Below, piece by piece: positions 39,402 through 48,598 of a stretch of 64,000 nucleotides of DNA. Position numbers and translations under genes: made by a program. Where the stretch lies: positions 6,226,501 through 6,290,500 of the forward strand of contig NZ_JACHMG010000001.1 of assembly GCF_014204865.1 (NCBI RefSeq), read 5' to 3'. The DNA is from Amycolatopsis jiangsuensis. Lineage in GTDB: Bacteria > Actinomycetota > Actinomycetes > Mycobacteriales > Pseudonocardiaceae. The number at the start of each line of letters is the position of its first letter. Positions within the stretch are counted from its first letter, which is position 1. Under the pieces are notes generated by a model that was not told where the DNA came from, ran no database searches, and saw only the letters and a program-made list of their open reading frames with translations.

Positions 39402-39449
39402 GCCGCCTCCGCGGGAAAAAGTACGTCGGCGGTGCTCATGCCGCCTCCG
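39392..39449. repeat. 38-bp tandem duplication at the kinase/regulator junction
   Basis: CGGTGCTCATGCCGCCTCCG occurs exactly at 39392-39411 and again at 39430-39449. Each copy contains the ATGA start/stop overlap, seen on the minus strand as GGCATGAGCACC. The first (upstream) copy ends the kinase and opens the small ORF; the second ends the small ORF and opens the regulator. Confidence 0.9.
39398..39439 (-). CDS. 13-codon ORF made by the duplication
   Basis: On the minus strand ATG at 39439 overlaps the kinase stop (ATGA). It encodes MSTADVLFPAEAA and stops with a TGA that overlaps the response-regulator ATG at 39401. GGAGGCGGC stands before each ATG. Its product repeats the N-terminus of the regulator and the C-terminus of the kinase. 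It probably serves only to pass ribosomes on, if translated. Confidence 0.45.
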   Translation of the reverse strand: MSTADVLFPAEAA

Positions 39450-40575
39450 TGTGCAGCGTGGCGTACACGCGGTAGCCACCATCGTCGAGTGGGCCGGTTT
39501 CGAGCCGGCCGTGGTACATCTCGGCGCGCTGTGCCATCCCGGCCACCCCACGCCCGGCTCCTGGCAGTCCTGCGGCCACTGGCTCACGGCCACCGGTGTT
39601 GGTCACCTCGATGCGCACCTCCGGCCGGTCGAAGGTGACTCGTACGCGCCCAGCGGCGTCGGACGGCGCGTGTTTGAGCATGTTCGTCAGTGCCTCTTGG
39701 ACAATGCGGTAGGCCTGCAACGCGACACCCGCGGGCAGTTCGTCGACCTCGCCGGACACCTCCAGCGCGACGTCGCGACCGGCTTGGTCCACCAGGTCAC
39801 GCAGCTGGTCGAGCGTGGGCTGCGGTGCTCGCCCGGGTTCGCCCGCGTGCATCACCTCCAGCAGACGCCGCAGCTCGGCGAGTGCAGTGCGCCCGGTGCG
39901 GCCGATGGTGTCGAGGGTGCGGTCCACAGTGGCCGGATCGTGATGCCGGGCCAGTTTCGCGCCCTCCGCGTTGAGCACGATCACGCTCATGCTGTGCGCC
40001 AGTACGTCGTGCAGCTCGCGGGCGATGCGGGAGCGTTCCTCGGCGACCGCGGCCCGGTCCTGCGCGTGCTGTTCGGAGGCCATCAGCTCGGCCCGCAGCC
40101 GTTCCTCCTCGGACAGCTGGTCCTTGGCGTGGAAGAACTCACCCAGCGCCCACGCGGCAATCTGCAGCGGAAGCCCGGCGAGAAGGGTGATCGCCGGGTT
40201 CTGCGTGGTCACTCCCCAGGTGAAGCTCCAGGTCAGCTCCAGCGCGACCACACCGGCGGCGAAGCCGGAGGCGAACCACCGGTCACCCGCCTTGACCAGC
40301 GTGTACAGCGACACCGCCATGGCCAGCTCGCTGCGGCTGCGGTCGTAGGCCCACAGTTCGTTCAGGTACACCGCTGCCACGCCGGCCAGCACCAGCAGCG
40401 CCGTGGTGCGCGGGAACCGGCGGCGGACGAGCAGCGGCAGCAGGAACAGCAGCGGGATCGCCCGGTACGCCAGGTCGCTGGTCATGATGTTCGGGCCGAG
40501 GAGCACGAAGACGGCGTACAGCGGCAGGTCCAGCATCCACGGCTGGCTGCGTGCCCACCTGACCACTCGCTCCAC
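39436..40575 (-). CDS. NarL-family sensor histidine kinase
   Basis: 379 residues from GTG 40575. Four to five membrane helices fill residues 15-150, followed by a dimerisation coiled coil and the HisKA_3 box with the phospho-acceptor His in ARELHDVLAHSMSV (about 190-203). The ATPase domain has YRIVQEALTNMLKHAP (N-box, about 285-300) and GRGVAGMAQRAEMYHG (G-box). There is no large extracytoplasmic sensor, so it likely senses the membrane state. First gene of the two-component operon, divergent from the methyltransferase gene. Confidence 0.93.
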   Translation of the reverse strand: MERVVRWARSQPWMLDLPLYAVFVLLGPNIMTSDLAYRAIPLLFLLPLLVRRRFPRTTALLVLAGVAAVYLNELWAYDRSRSELAMAVSLYTLVKAGDRWFASGFAAGVVALELTWSFTWGVTTQNPAITLLAGLPLQIAAWALGEFFHAKDQLSEEERLRAELMASEQHAQDRAAVAEERSRIARELHDVLAHSMSVIVLNAEGAKLARHHDPATVDRTLDTIGRTGRTALAELRRLLEVMHAGEPGRAPQPTLDQLRDLVDQAGRDVALEVSGEVDELPAGVALQAYRIVQEALTNMLKHAPSDAAGRVRVTFDRPEVRIEVTNTGGREPVAAGLPGAGRGVAGMAQRAEMYHGRLETGPLDDGGYRVYATLHTEAA

Positions 40576-40706
40576 CTGCTGAACGTAACGCGGACCCGTC
40601 CTCCCGCGCGTCGTACTTCGGTAGGCCGGGGGGTCCTCCGATAGGACGACTCGTCCGGCCCACCGAACCGATCCGCGGTTACCGGAACGGTTCCTAGCGT
40701 CGAGCC

Positions 40707-41312
40707 ATGTCGATCACCACGGAGTTCTTCCGGCACCCGATGCGCACCGGCGCGGTCGCTGCCAGCTCACCGCGGCTGGCTGTCGCGATGACTGCCGGCC
40801 TCGGCATCGAGAACGCAGACAGTGTGGTGGAGCTGGGGCCGGGCACAGGCGTGTTCACCGAGGTCCTCTCGCGGCTCCTCGCGCCCGACGCATTCTTCGC
40901 GGCGGTTGAAGTCAACAGTCGCCTGGTACGCGAGCTACGGGGCCGTTTCCCGACGCTGCACGTCGCCGAAGACTCAGCCGAACATCTATCGACGTATGCG
41001 ACGACGCCGGTCGACGTCGTCGTCTCAGGTTTGCCGTGGACCGCCATGTCCGCTGTACGCCAAGAGAAGGTCTTAAGCGCAGTCTGCGCCACACTCTGCC
41101 CTCAAGGCCGCTTCACCACTTTCGCGTACGCGCACACTGCGTGGACACCACCGGCCCGCCGCTTCGCGCGACTGCTGCGAAGCCGCTTCGCCGTCGTCGA
41201 GCGCACGCGCGTCGTTTGGCAGAACCTGCCGCCCGCGTACGTCTACCGCGCGGCATTACCGGTACTGACGGGACTGGATAGGTATGGACAGCCTGCTGCG
41301 GCCGCTTCTTGA
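40707..41312 (+). CDS. SAM-dependent methyltransferase (phospholipid N-methyltransferase-like)
   Basis: 201 residues with the SAM motif VVELGPGTGVFTEVL (about 40-54). The N-terminus FFRHPMRTGAVAASSPRLAVAM (about 8-29) is typical of PmtA-type phosphatidylethanolamine methyltransferases and distant rRNA dimethylase relatives, and DVVVSGLPWTAM is the matching motif IV. The codon use toward its end is less GC-biased than neighbours. Overlaps the DedA gene by 29 bp, so both may act on membrane lipids. Confidence 0.75.
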   Translation: MSITTEFFRHPMRTGAVAASSPRLAVAMTAGLGIENADSVVELGPGTGVFTEVLSRLLAPDAFFAAVEVNSRLVRELRGRFPTLHVAEDSAEHLSTYATTPVDVVVSGLPWTAMSAVRQEKVLSAVCATLCPQGRFTTFAYAHTAWTPPARRFARLLRSRFAVVERTRVVWQNLPPAYVYRAALPVLTGLDRYGQPAAAAS

Positions 41313-41790
41313 CGCCCCCGCGCCACTGATCTACGCAGTGTGCGCGTTGGTGATCGTGGCGGAAACCGCGTTGTTGCCGGGCATCGTGCTGCCCACACTG
41401 TCCACTTTGTTGCTCATGGGGATGCTCGTACAGCGCGGGACGCTCACCTGGTGGCTGGCGCTGCCGGTAGCCGTCGTGGCAGCGGTCGCCGGTGACCAGC
41501 TGGCGTACCTGGAAGGTCGCCTGTGGGGCCCTCGGCTGCGTACGTCGCGCTTCGCGCGTCGAATCGGCACTGAACGCTGGGACAAGGCCGAAGCGACTGT
41601 CGTCCGCTACGGCGTACCGGCAGTGGTCCTCGGCCGCTGCTTGGCCGGCATTCGCACGCTCGTACCCCGCGTCGCCGGGTCGTCCGGGTTGCCGTACCGC
41701 CGCTTCCTTCCCGGCAGCCTGGGCGCCGCGTTGCTGTGGGCAGGGGTGGAGCTTTCGGTGGGGCAGCTCACCGGGTGGGTCACGCCGTGA
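41284..41790 (+). CDS. DedA-family membrane protein
   Basis: 168 residues, slightly shorter than the usual 190-220. It has the re-entrant region ETALLPGIVLPTLSTLLLMG (about 27-46), the GDQLAYLEGRLWGPRL segment (about 70-85) and the conserved GRCLAGIRTLVPRVAG (about 118-133) with the arginines needed for flippase function. DedA proteins move lipid carriers or phospholipids across the membrane. Start overlaps the methyltransferase gene. Confidence 0.85.
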   Translation: MDSLLRPLLDAPAPLIYAVCALVIVAETALLPGIVLPTLSTLLLMGMLVQRGTLTWWLALPVAVVAAVAGDQLAYLEGRLWGPRLRTSRFARRIGTERWDKAEATVVRYGVPAVVLGRCLAGIRTLVPRVAGSSGLPYRRFLPGSLGAALLWAGVELSVGQLTGWVTP

Positions 41791-41793
41791 GCC

Positions 41794-42534
41794 TCAGTTC
41801 TGCCGGGTGGGCCGGAGCGTGATGTCGCCGATCTCGACGTCGCCGGGCTGTTCGATGGCGAACGCGATGGCGCGTGCCACGGCGTCCGGGCTGATCCCGA
41901 AGGTCGCCATGGTGTCCTGGTACTGCGCTCGCAGCTCGGGATCCTCGACGTAGTCGACGAGTTCGGTCTGCACGAAGCCCGGCGAGATCGACGTCGTGCG
42001 CAGGGTTCCGTCGGTGGACTCCTGACGCAGCGCTTCCAGCAGCGTCCGCACGGCGTTCTTGGTACCCGCGTAGACAGCCTGCGTCGGCACGATCTTCAGC
42101 CCCGACGTGGACACGGTGGTGACGAAATGCCCGTGGCCCTGGTCGCGGAACACCGGCAGCGCGGCGGCGATGCCGTGCAGGACACCGCGCACGTTGACGT
42201 CGATCATCGCGTCCCAGGAGTCGACGTCGAGGTCTGCCACCGGGGCGGTACGAGCGATCCCGGCGTTGCCCACCAGGACGTCGAGGCGGCCGAACCGGTC
42301 CACCGCCAGCGCCACCAGCGCCTCGAGATCGCCGCGCTCGGTCACGTCGGTCTCCAGCATTTCCGCGCGGCCGCCTTCGTCCCGGATCCGCGCCACCGTC
42401 GTAGCGAGCCGGTCGGTGCGCCGGGCGCCGAGCACGACGGCCGCGCCGCGGGCCGCCAGCTCGCGCGCGGTCGCCTCGCCGATCCCGCTGCTGGCGCCGG
42501 TGATGGCGACGACCTTGGTGTCCAGAGTGCTCAT
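41794..42534 (-). CDS. Classical short-chain dehydrogenase
   Basis: 246-residue NADP-type SDR. Cofactor motif TGASSGIGEATARELA (about 12-27), NAGIA (about 89-93), the catalytic Ser in TVSTSG and YAGTKNAV (about 155-162). PGFVQTEL follows. Close to YdfG/oxidoreductases acting on small alcohols or hydroxy acids. Divergent from TetR (42631), with paired operators in between, so it is probably repressed by that protein. Confidence 0.92.
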   Translation of the reverse strand: MSTLDTKVVAITGASSGIGEATARELAARGAAVVLGARRTDRLATTVARIRDEGGRAEMLETDVTERGDLEALVALAVDRFGRLDVLVGNAGIARTAPVADLDVDSWDAMIDVNVRGVLHGIAAALPVFRDQGHGHFVTTVSTSGLKIVPTQAVYAGTKNAVRTLLEALRQESTDGTLRTTSISPGFVQTELVDYVEDPELRAQYQDTMATFGISPDAVARAIAFAIEQPGDVEIGDITLRPTRQN

Positions 42535-42550
42535 CGCTACGTCTCCTGGT

Positions 42551-42607
42551 CTAAGCTGACAATTGTCCGGTTACCGGATCCACTGTATCGGACAGTTGTC
42601 CGCTTAG
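42551..42607. promoter_or_regulatory. Paired operator between SDR and TetR genes
   Basis: Two 19-bp arms, 42551-42569 (CTAAGCTGACAATTGTCCG) and 42589-42607, are inverted with 17 of 19 positions matching and a 19-bp spacer. Each arm contains its own small palindrome, GACAATTGTC and GGACAGTTGTCC. This gives two repressor dimer sites, one near each divergent start codon. Confidence 0.7.
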
Positions 42608-42630
42608 CTACCGGGGAGGAGTGCACTGCC

Positions 42631-43191
42631 GTGGCGAGTCGTGAACGAAGGGCGGACGCCGCCGCCAACCGGGACCGCATCGTCGAGGTCGCGCGGGTCG
42701 AGCTGAGCAAGTCGAACGGCGCGATCGCCGAACTGAGGCTGCACGGCATCGCGAAGGCGGCCGGCGTCGGGCAGGGCACCCTCTATCGGCACTTCCCGAC
42801 ACGCGAGCACCTGCTGGCGGAGGTGTACCGGTACGAACTGAGCCAGCTCGTGGACGCCGTGGCGCCGCTGCTCGAAGACCATTCGCCGATCGAGGCGCTC
42901 ACCCGCTGGCTGGACCGCCTGGTCGAGTACGCGCGGGTCAAACGCGGCGTGATGGCGGCGATCGAGGCCTCGGCGTGGCAGAACCTGTACTCCGACCAGC
43001 ACCACCGCCTCGACGAAGCGCTGGGCCTGCTGCTCGAACGGGGAAAAGCCGCCGGCGAACTCCGCGAGGAAATCGACGTTCCGGACGTCATCCTGTTGCT
43101 GGGCGCCCTGTCCCGGATTCCCGAAACGGAATGGGACACCCGGGCCCCCCGCATCGTCACGGTCGTGATCGACGGTCTCCGGCCCCACTGA
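42631..43191 (+). CDS. TetR-family transcriptional regulator
   Basis: 186 residues from GTG 42631 with GGGGAGGAG upstream. HTH LRLHGIAKAAGVGQGTLYRHFPTREHLL (about 34-61). The C-terminal region is the SbtR-like helical domain (KRGVMAAIEASAWQNL). Divergent from the SDR at 41794 with a double operator between, a standard autoregulated repressor arrangement. Confidence 0.88.
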   Translation: MASRERRADAAANRDRIVEVARVELSKSNGAIAELRLHGIAKAAGVGQGTLYRHFPTREHLLAEVYRYELSQLVDAVAPLLEDHSPIEALTRWLDRLVEYARVKRGVMAAIEASAWQNLYSDQHHRLDEALGLLLERGKAAGELREEIDVPDVILLLGALSRIPETEWDTRAPRIVTVVIDGLRPH

Positions 43192-43489
43192 CTTTCGCCG
43201 CCACCCTCGTTTGCCGCTGTCCCGGGCGGATCGCGCTGTCTCGCGGGTGAGTCACGCTGCCTCGCGCAGCGCAGTCTTGCGCGGTGGTGGTCACGCCTGC
43301 TCGCCCCGCCTCGCCTGCCTCGGTCACGCCAGGCGAAACCGGGGTCCGCCGGTCGCCCGTGCGGTGGTGGGCGACGGTCGCTTCGCCGCCGTTTCGGGCC
43401 ACCCAGCGTCATCCGGGGCCGTCCGGGCGGAGCCACCGGCCCGTTCGTGCGGGGAGCGGAATTCTGTCGGTCCCGGGACGTAGGCTGGG

Positions 43490-46400
43490 ATGGTGACCGA
43501 CGCTCCACTGTCCGGACTCCTCCAAGCCATCCTTCCCGACCCGGCCCTGCGCGGTGTCGTCGAGCGCGCCGGTGCGCCGCTGCTCGAACTGCAGGGGGCC
43601 GGTACCGTCCGGCAGCTCGTCGCCGCCGCGCTGGCCGAAGACCCCGGCCGCGGCGGGGCCGGGCGGCCGGTGCTCGCCGTCACCGCCACCGGGCGGGAGG
43701 CCGACGAGCTGACCCGCACGCTCACCGACCTGCTCGGCCGCGGCCGGGTCGCCGACTTCCCGTCGTGGGAGACGCTGCCGCACGAGCGGCTGTCCCCGCG
43801 CGCCGACACCGTCGGCCGGCGGCTGGAGGTGCTGCACCGCCTGCACTCCGGCGACGCCGGGCTGCGGGTCGTGGTGGCCACCGTGCGCAGCCTGATCCAG
43901 CCGATGGCCCCCGGTCTCGGTTCACTCGCCCCGATCGACCTCGTGGTGGGCGAGGAGCAGAGCTTCGAAGGCCTGCTGGAGCGGCTCGTCGAGCTCGCCT
44001 ACACGCGCGTCGACATGGTCGAGAAGCGTGGCGAGTTCGCCGTCCGCGGCGGCATCCTCGACCTGTTCGGGCCCACCGCGCAGCATCCCGTCCGCGTCGA
44101 GTTCTGGGGCGACGAGGTCAGCGAGATCCGCGCGTTCGCGGTGTCCGACCAGCGTTCGCTGCCCGGCGAGATCCAGCGCGTCACCGCGCCGCCGTGCCGC
44201 GAACTGCTGCTGACCCCGGAGGTCAAGGCCCGCGCGGCCGACCTGGCCACCACCTACGAGGCCGACGCGCATCTGGCCGAGATGCTCACCAAGCTGTCCG
44301 GCGGCATCCCGGTGGAGGGCATGGAGGCGCTGATCCCCGTCCTCTGCCCCGGCGAGCTGGAGCTGCTCACCGACGCGATGCCGGCAGGCAGCCACGTGCT
44401 TCTGGCCGATCCGGAGAAGATCCGGGCCCGCGCCGCCGACCTCGTACGCACCGGGCAGGAGTTCCTCGAGGCCTCCTGGACCACGGCCGCCGCGGGCGGG
44501 CAGGCGCCGATCGACCTCGGCGCCTCGGCCTACCGCGGGCTGGCCGAGGTCGCCCGGCACGCGCAGGACACCCAGCGTGCCTGGTGGACGCTCACCCAGC
44601 TGACCACCGAGGACCCGGACGTCTACCGGATCGGCATCGAGCCCGCCCCCGCCTACCGGGGTGAGCTGGAGCGCGCGATGACCGATCTGCGCGCGCACCT
44701 CGCGAGCGGCGGCACCGGGGTGCTCGTGGTCGCCGGCCAGGGCACCGCGAGCCGTGCCGTGGAGCAGCTGCTGTCCGCCGAGGTCCCGGCGAAGCAGGCG
44801 GACACCCTCGCCGAGGCGCCGTCGTCCGGCGTCGTCACGGTCACCTGCGGCGGTCTCACCGACGGGTTCGTGTCGCCGGAGCGCGCGCTGGTGGTGCTGT
44901 CCGAAGCCGACCTCACCGGCCGCGGCGCCACCGCCGGTTCGTCCACAAAGGATCTCAACGGCAAGATGCCGTCGCGCCGGCGTGGTGCGGTCGATCCGCT
45001 CGCGCTCAAGGCGGGCGACTACGTGGTGCACGACCAGCACGGCATCGGCCGGTTCGTGGAGATGGTGCAGCGCACGGTCGCCGGCGCGACCCGCGAGTAC
45101 CTGCTGCTGGAGTACGCCTCGTCCAAGCGCGGGCAGCCCGGCGACCGGCTGTTCGTGCCCACCGACCAGCTCGACGAGGTGTCCCGCTACGTGGGCGGGG
45201 AGCTGCCCACCCTCAACAAGCTGGGTGGCTCGGACTGGAAGAACACCAAGGCCCGCGCCAAGAAGGCGGTCAAGGAGATCGCCGCCGAGCTGGTGCAGCT
45301 GTACGCCGCACGCCAGGCCGCGCCCGGGCATCCGTTCGGCCCGGACTCGCCGTGGCAGAACGAACTGGAGGACGCCTTCCCGTTCGTCGAGACGAACGAC
45401 CAGCTGGCGGCCATCGACGAGGTCAAGGCCGACATGGAGCGCGGTGTCCCGATGGACCGGGTGATCTGCGGTGACGTCGGCTACGGCAAGACCGAGATCG
45501 CGGTGCGCGCGGCGTTCAAGGCGGTGCAGGACGGCAAGCAGGTCGCCGTGCTGGTGCCCACCACGCTGCTCGCGCAGCAGCACCTCAACACCTTCAGCGA
45601 ACGCATGCGGTCCTTCCCGGTCACGATCAAGGGCCTGTCGCGGTTCACGAACAAGCCCGAGGCGGACGTGATCCTCGAGCAGCTGGCCGGCGGCGAGGTC
45701 GACATCGTCATCGGCACGCACCGGCTGCTGCAGACCGGGATCCGGTACAAGGACCTCGGCCTCGTGATCGTCGACGAGGAGCAGCGGTTCGGCGTGGAGC
45801 ACAAGGAACACATCAAGGCGCTGCGCACGCACGTCGATGTGCTCACCATGTCCGCGACGCCGATCCCGCGCACGCTCGAGATGTCGCTCGCAGGCATCCG
45901 GGAGATGTCCACCATCCTCACCCCGCCCGAGGACCGGCACCCGATCCTCACCTACGTCGGCGCGTACGACGACAAGCAGGTCGGCGCGGCCGTCCGCCGG
46001 GAACTCCTGCGTGACGGCCAGGTCTTCTACGTGCACAACCGGGTGTCCTCGATCGAGAAGGCCGCGCGGCGCATCCGGGAGCTGGTGCCGGAGGCGCGGG
46101 TGGTGACCGCGCACGGCCAGATGAACGAGGAGAAGCTCGAGAAGATCATCCAGGGCTTCTGGGAGAACGAGTACGACGTCCTGGTCTGCACCACGATCAT
46201 CGAAACCGGGCTCGACATCTCCAACGCCAACACGCTGATCGTGGAGCGTGGCGACATGCTGGGGCTGGCGCAGCTGCACCAGCTGCGTGGCCGCGTCGGA
46301 CGTGGCCGCGAACGGGGCTACGCCTACTTCCTGTACCCGCCGGAAGCCCCGCTCACCGAGACCGCGCACGACCGGCTCGCCACCATCGCGCAGAACACCG

Positions 46401-47068
46401 AACTGGGTGCCGGCATGGCCGTCGCGATGAAGGACCTGGAGATCCGCGGGGCGGGCAACATCCTGGGCGCCGAGCAGTCCGGGCACATCGCCGGAGTCGG
46501 CTTCGACCTGTACGTCCGGCTCGTCGGTGAGGCGGTCGAGGCCTTTCGCAGGCACGCCGGCGCGGAGCCCACCGAGGACGAGGAGCTGGCCGAGGTCCGG
46601 GTCGACCTGCCGGTCGACGCGCACATCCCGCACGACTACGTTCCCGGTGAGCGGCTCCGGCTGGAGGCCTACCGCAAGATCGCCTCGGCCCCGGACACCG
46701 GGGCACTCGACGCGGTCCGCGAGGAACTTCTCGATCGCTACGGACAGCCGCCGGCGCCGGTCACCCGCCTGCTCTCGGTCGCGACGTTCCGGCACGCCTG
46801 CCGTGGCGCGGGCGTCACCGAGGTGGCGGCGCAGGGCACCACGATCCGCTTCGCCCCGCTGCCGCTGGCCGACTCCCAGCTGGTGCGGCTGAAACGCTTA
46901 TACCCCAAGGCGTTGTACAAAGCCGTCACGAACACCGTCTCGGTGCCCAAACCCACCGAGGGCCCGGCAGGCGGTCGCATGGGCGCACCCCCGCTGCGCG
47001 ACCAGGAACTGCTCGACTGGTGCACGAAACTCCTGACCCAGCTGACGAAAACCCCGGCCGCCGTGTGA
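43490..47068 (+). CDS. mfd: Transcription-repair coupling factor
   Basis: Removes stalled RNA polymerase and recruits UvrA to damage. The 1192 residues hold the UvrB-like N-terminal domains, the RNA-polymerase interaction domain ([14 protein letters not shown], about 505-518), helicase Walker A DVGYGKTE (about 661), DEEQ (about 762), the translocation motif region [19 protein letters not shown] and the C-terminal TRCF domain. Full length for the family. The ATG at 43490 is followed by GTG, another possible start. A 298-bp GC-rich gap with no recognisable element precedes it. Confidence 0.97.
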   Translation: MVTDAPLSGLLQAILPDPALRGVVERAGAPLLELQGAGTVRQLVAAALAEDPGRGGAGRPVLAVTATGREADELTRTLTDLLGRGRVADFPSWETLPHERLSPRADTVGRRLEVLHRLHSGDAGLRVVVATVRSLIQPMAPGLGSLAPIDLVVGEEQSFEGLLERLVELAYTRVDMVEKRGEFAVRGGILDLFGPTAQHPVRVEFWGDEVSEIRAFAVSDQRSLPGEIQRVTAPPCRELLLTPEVKARAADLATTYEADAHLAEMLTKLSGGIPVEGMEALIPVLCPGELELLTDAMPAGSHVLLADPEKIRARAADLVRTGQEFLEASWTTAAAGGQAPIDLGASAYRGLAEVARHAQDTQRAWWTLTQLTTEDPDVYRIGIEPAPAYRGELERAMTDLRAHLASGGTGVLVVAGQGTASRAVEQLLSAEVPAKQADTLAEAPSSGVVTVTCGGLTDGFVSPERALVVLSEADLTGRGATAGSSTKDLNGKMPSRRRGAVDPLALKAGDYVVHDQHGIGRFVEMVQRTVAGATREYLLLEYASSKRGQPGDRLFVPTDQLDEVSRYVGGELPTLNKLGGSDWKNTKARAKKAVKEIAAELVQLYAARQAAPGHPFGPDSPWQNELEDAFPFVETNDQLAAIDEVKADMERGVPMDRVICGDVGYGKTEIAVRAAFKAVQDGKQVAVLVPTTLLAQQHLNTFSERMRSFPVTIKGLSRFTNKPEADVILEQLAGGEVDIVIGTHRLLQTGIRYKDLGLVIVDEEQRFGVEHKEHIKALRTHVDVLTMSATPIPRTLEMSLAGIREMSTILTPPEDRHPILTYVGAYDDKQVGAAVRRELLRDGQVFYVHNRVSSIEKAARRIRELVPEARVVTAHGQMNEEKLEKIIQGFWENEYDVLVCTTIIETGLDISNANTLIVERGDMLGLAQLHQLRGRVGRGRERGYAYFLYPPEAPLTETAHDRLATIAQNTELGAGMAVAMKDLEIRGAGNILGAEQSGHIAGVGFDLYVRLVGEAVEAFRRHAGAEPTEDEELAEVRVDLPVDAHIPHDYVPGERLRLEAYRKIASAPDTGALDAVREELLDRYGQPPAPVTRLLSVATFRHACRGAGVTEVAAQGTTIRFAPLPLADSQLVRLKRLYPKALYKAVTNTVSVPKPTEGPAGGRMGAPPLRDQELLDWCTKLLTQLTKTPAAV

Positions 47069-47188
47069 ATCGCCTGCTCACCGTGCGGCACGACGTGGGC
47101 GGGCTCGGCAAGGCGGCCGCGCGGGGTGCCGGTGTCGGTGCCGCTGCCGCTGCCGTCGCCGCTGCGAAGTGCCCGCGCAGGCCCGCCC

Positions 47189-47412
47189 GGCAGGGTCTCG
47201 GTCAGTGGCCGGCTCGGCAGGTCCGGTCGGTCTGCCGCGAATGCCGTCGTTTCGTGGCCTGGCGGGGTCTCGGTCATCCGTCGACCCGGCAGGTCCGGCG
47301 GGTTTGCGGGGATGCCATGGTTTCGTGGCCTGGCGGGCAGGACCTCGGTCACCGGTCGTCCCGGCAGCTCCGGCCGGTTCGCGGCGAATGGCCACGGTTT
47401 CGTGGTCGTTTC
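47189..47412. repeat. Three-copy 72-75-bp minisatellite in the mfd-lipoprotein gap
   Basis: The gap from 47069 to 47587 has no convincing gene. Inside it GGTCTCGGTCA-type segments start at 47194, 47266 and 47341, each followed by CCGGCAGGTCCGG-like sequence and ending GTTTCGTGGCCTGG. Periods 72 and 75 bp are multiples of three, and on the minus strand the units read as a repeated RPDLPGRP-TETLP-like peptide of 24-25 residues. No start signal or protein family supports a gene. Confidence 0.75.
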
Positions 47413-47587
47413 CGAGCACTCGGACCGGAAGCGGACAAAGTGCACCCGCCGGAGCCTGCGCCGGGATGCCGGGATTCCGCCGATCGGCGGTGGAGGCGGC
47501 CGACGACCGCCGCGCCTCCCCCCGTGCCCACCGGATCGCTGCGACGGTGTTGTGTTTCCCGGCCGTGCGTATGAGAGGGTATGGCCT

Positions 47588-48598
47588 GTGATGCGGATCA
47601 TGGGGCGCCCCCGCGCGCTGGTCGCCGTCGTTGCCGGAGCCTTTCTCCTCGCCGGGTGCGGTGCCGGTCCCAGTCAGGTGGGCACCGCCGCGGTCGTCGA
47701 CGGCAAGGTCACCTCCATCGATCAGGTCCAGGATCTGCTGAACCGCGCGGTGCGGGAGCAGCCCTACGCCCAGGAGCTCGCTTCGCAGCACAAGCTCGAC
47801 CTCGTCGGCCGCGAGATCGTCCGGCAGACGGTCCTGCACGAGGTCGTGGCCAAGGCGGCTCGGAAAGAAGGCCTGACCGCCGACCAGTCGGCCATCACCG
47901 AGGCGCTCCAGAAGGATCCGCTCGCCGCTGCTGTGCCCGCGGGCGCCGTGCAGGACGACGCGGCGGGCGTCACGCAGCTCGTGTGGCGGCTGCGCGACCA
48001 CCGCGAGGCGCTGACCGACCAGTACCTCGAGCAGCAGCTGGCGGTGAAGTACCTGCCCTCGCTCAGCATCAACTTCGACTACACCAGCATCGGCGCGCCC
48101 ACCTCCGAGGGCCAGGCGCCGTCGGTCGATGCGAAGACCGCGCGCAGCGAGGCCATCGCCAAGGCGCAGGAGTACGCGAAAAACCCGAACGCCATCGCCG
48201 CCGAACTGCAGAACGGTGCGCAGGGCAACGTCGGCCAGCAGGTGCCCGCGCTGTCCTCGCCGGAGGACGCGGCCACCGTGCTCTTCGGCGTGCCCGGCAA
48301 CACCGCCATCGCGTTCCAGCCGAACCCGGCCAGCGCGCCGACCTGGTGGGTCGCGGCCGTGGTGCGGCAGCGTTCGACCGGCCAGCAGGTCGCCACCGAC
48401 CAGGTGCAGCAGCCGACCGCCGCGCAGCTCGGAGCGATCGGGGTGCGCATGCTGCAGCCGTACGTGGGCGAGGTCGACTACAAGATCAACCCGCGTTACG
48501 GCGTGTGGGATTCTGTCGGCATGAACCTCGCGCCCAGCGCTTCCGAGCTCGCCGGTGTCGTGGTGCCCGTCCACGGCGGCGCCCCGGCTCAGCAGTGA
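47588..48598 (+). CDS. SurA N-terminal-domain lipoprotein
   Basis: 336 residues with a lipoprotein signal and lipobox LLAGCGA (Cys at about 21). AAVVDGKVTSIDQVQDLLNRAV (about 31-52) matches the SurA/PrsA-type chaperone N-terminal domain. There is no parvulin prolyl isomerase domain. Probably helps fold exported proteins at the outer face of the membrane. GAGAGGG lies 8 bases before GTG 47588; ATG 47591 is equally possible. Stop overlaps the mazG start (GTGA). Confidence 0.85.
   Translation: MMRIMGRPRALVAVVAGAFLLAGCGAGPSQVGTAAVVDGKVTSIDQVQDLLNRAVREQPYAQELASQHKLDLVGREIVRQTVLHEVVAKAARKEGLTADQSAITEALQKDPLAAAVPAGAVQDDAAGVTQLVWRLRDHREALTDQYLEQQLAVKYLPSLSINFDYTSIGAPTSEGQAPSVDAKTARSEAIAKAQEYAKNPNAIAAELQNGAQGNVGQQVPALSSPEDAATVLFGVPGNTAIAFQPNPASAPTWWVAAVVRQRSTGQQVATDQVQQPTAAQLGAIGVRMLQPYVGEVDYKINPRYGVWDSVGMNLAPSASELAGVVVPVHGGAPAQQ

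Noticed and set aside
43922..46795. 957-codon open frame antisense to mfd
   Set aside because: It mirrors mfd third-position GC bias and has no recognisable motif; mfd on the plus strand is certain.
46738..47601. Minus-strand gene for a Pro-rich repeat protein over the 47-kb minisatellite
   Set aside because: The frame runs into antisense mfd sequence, lacks a start signal and has no signal peptide; the repeat alone explains the pattern.
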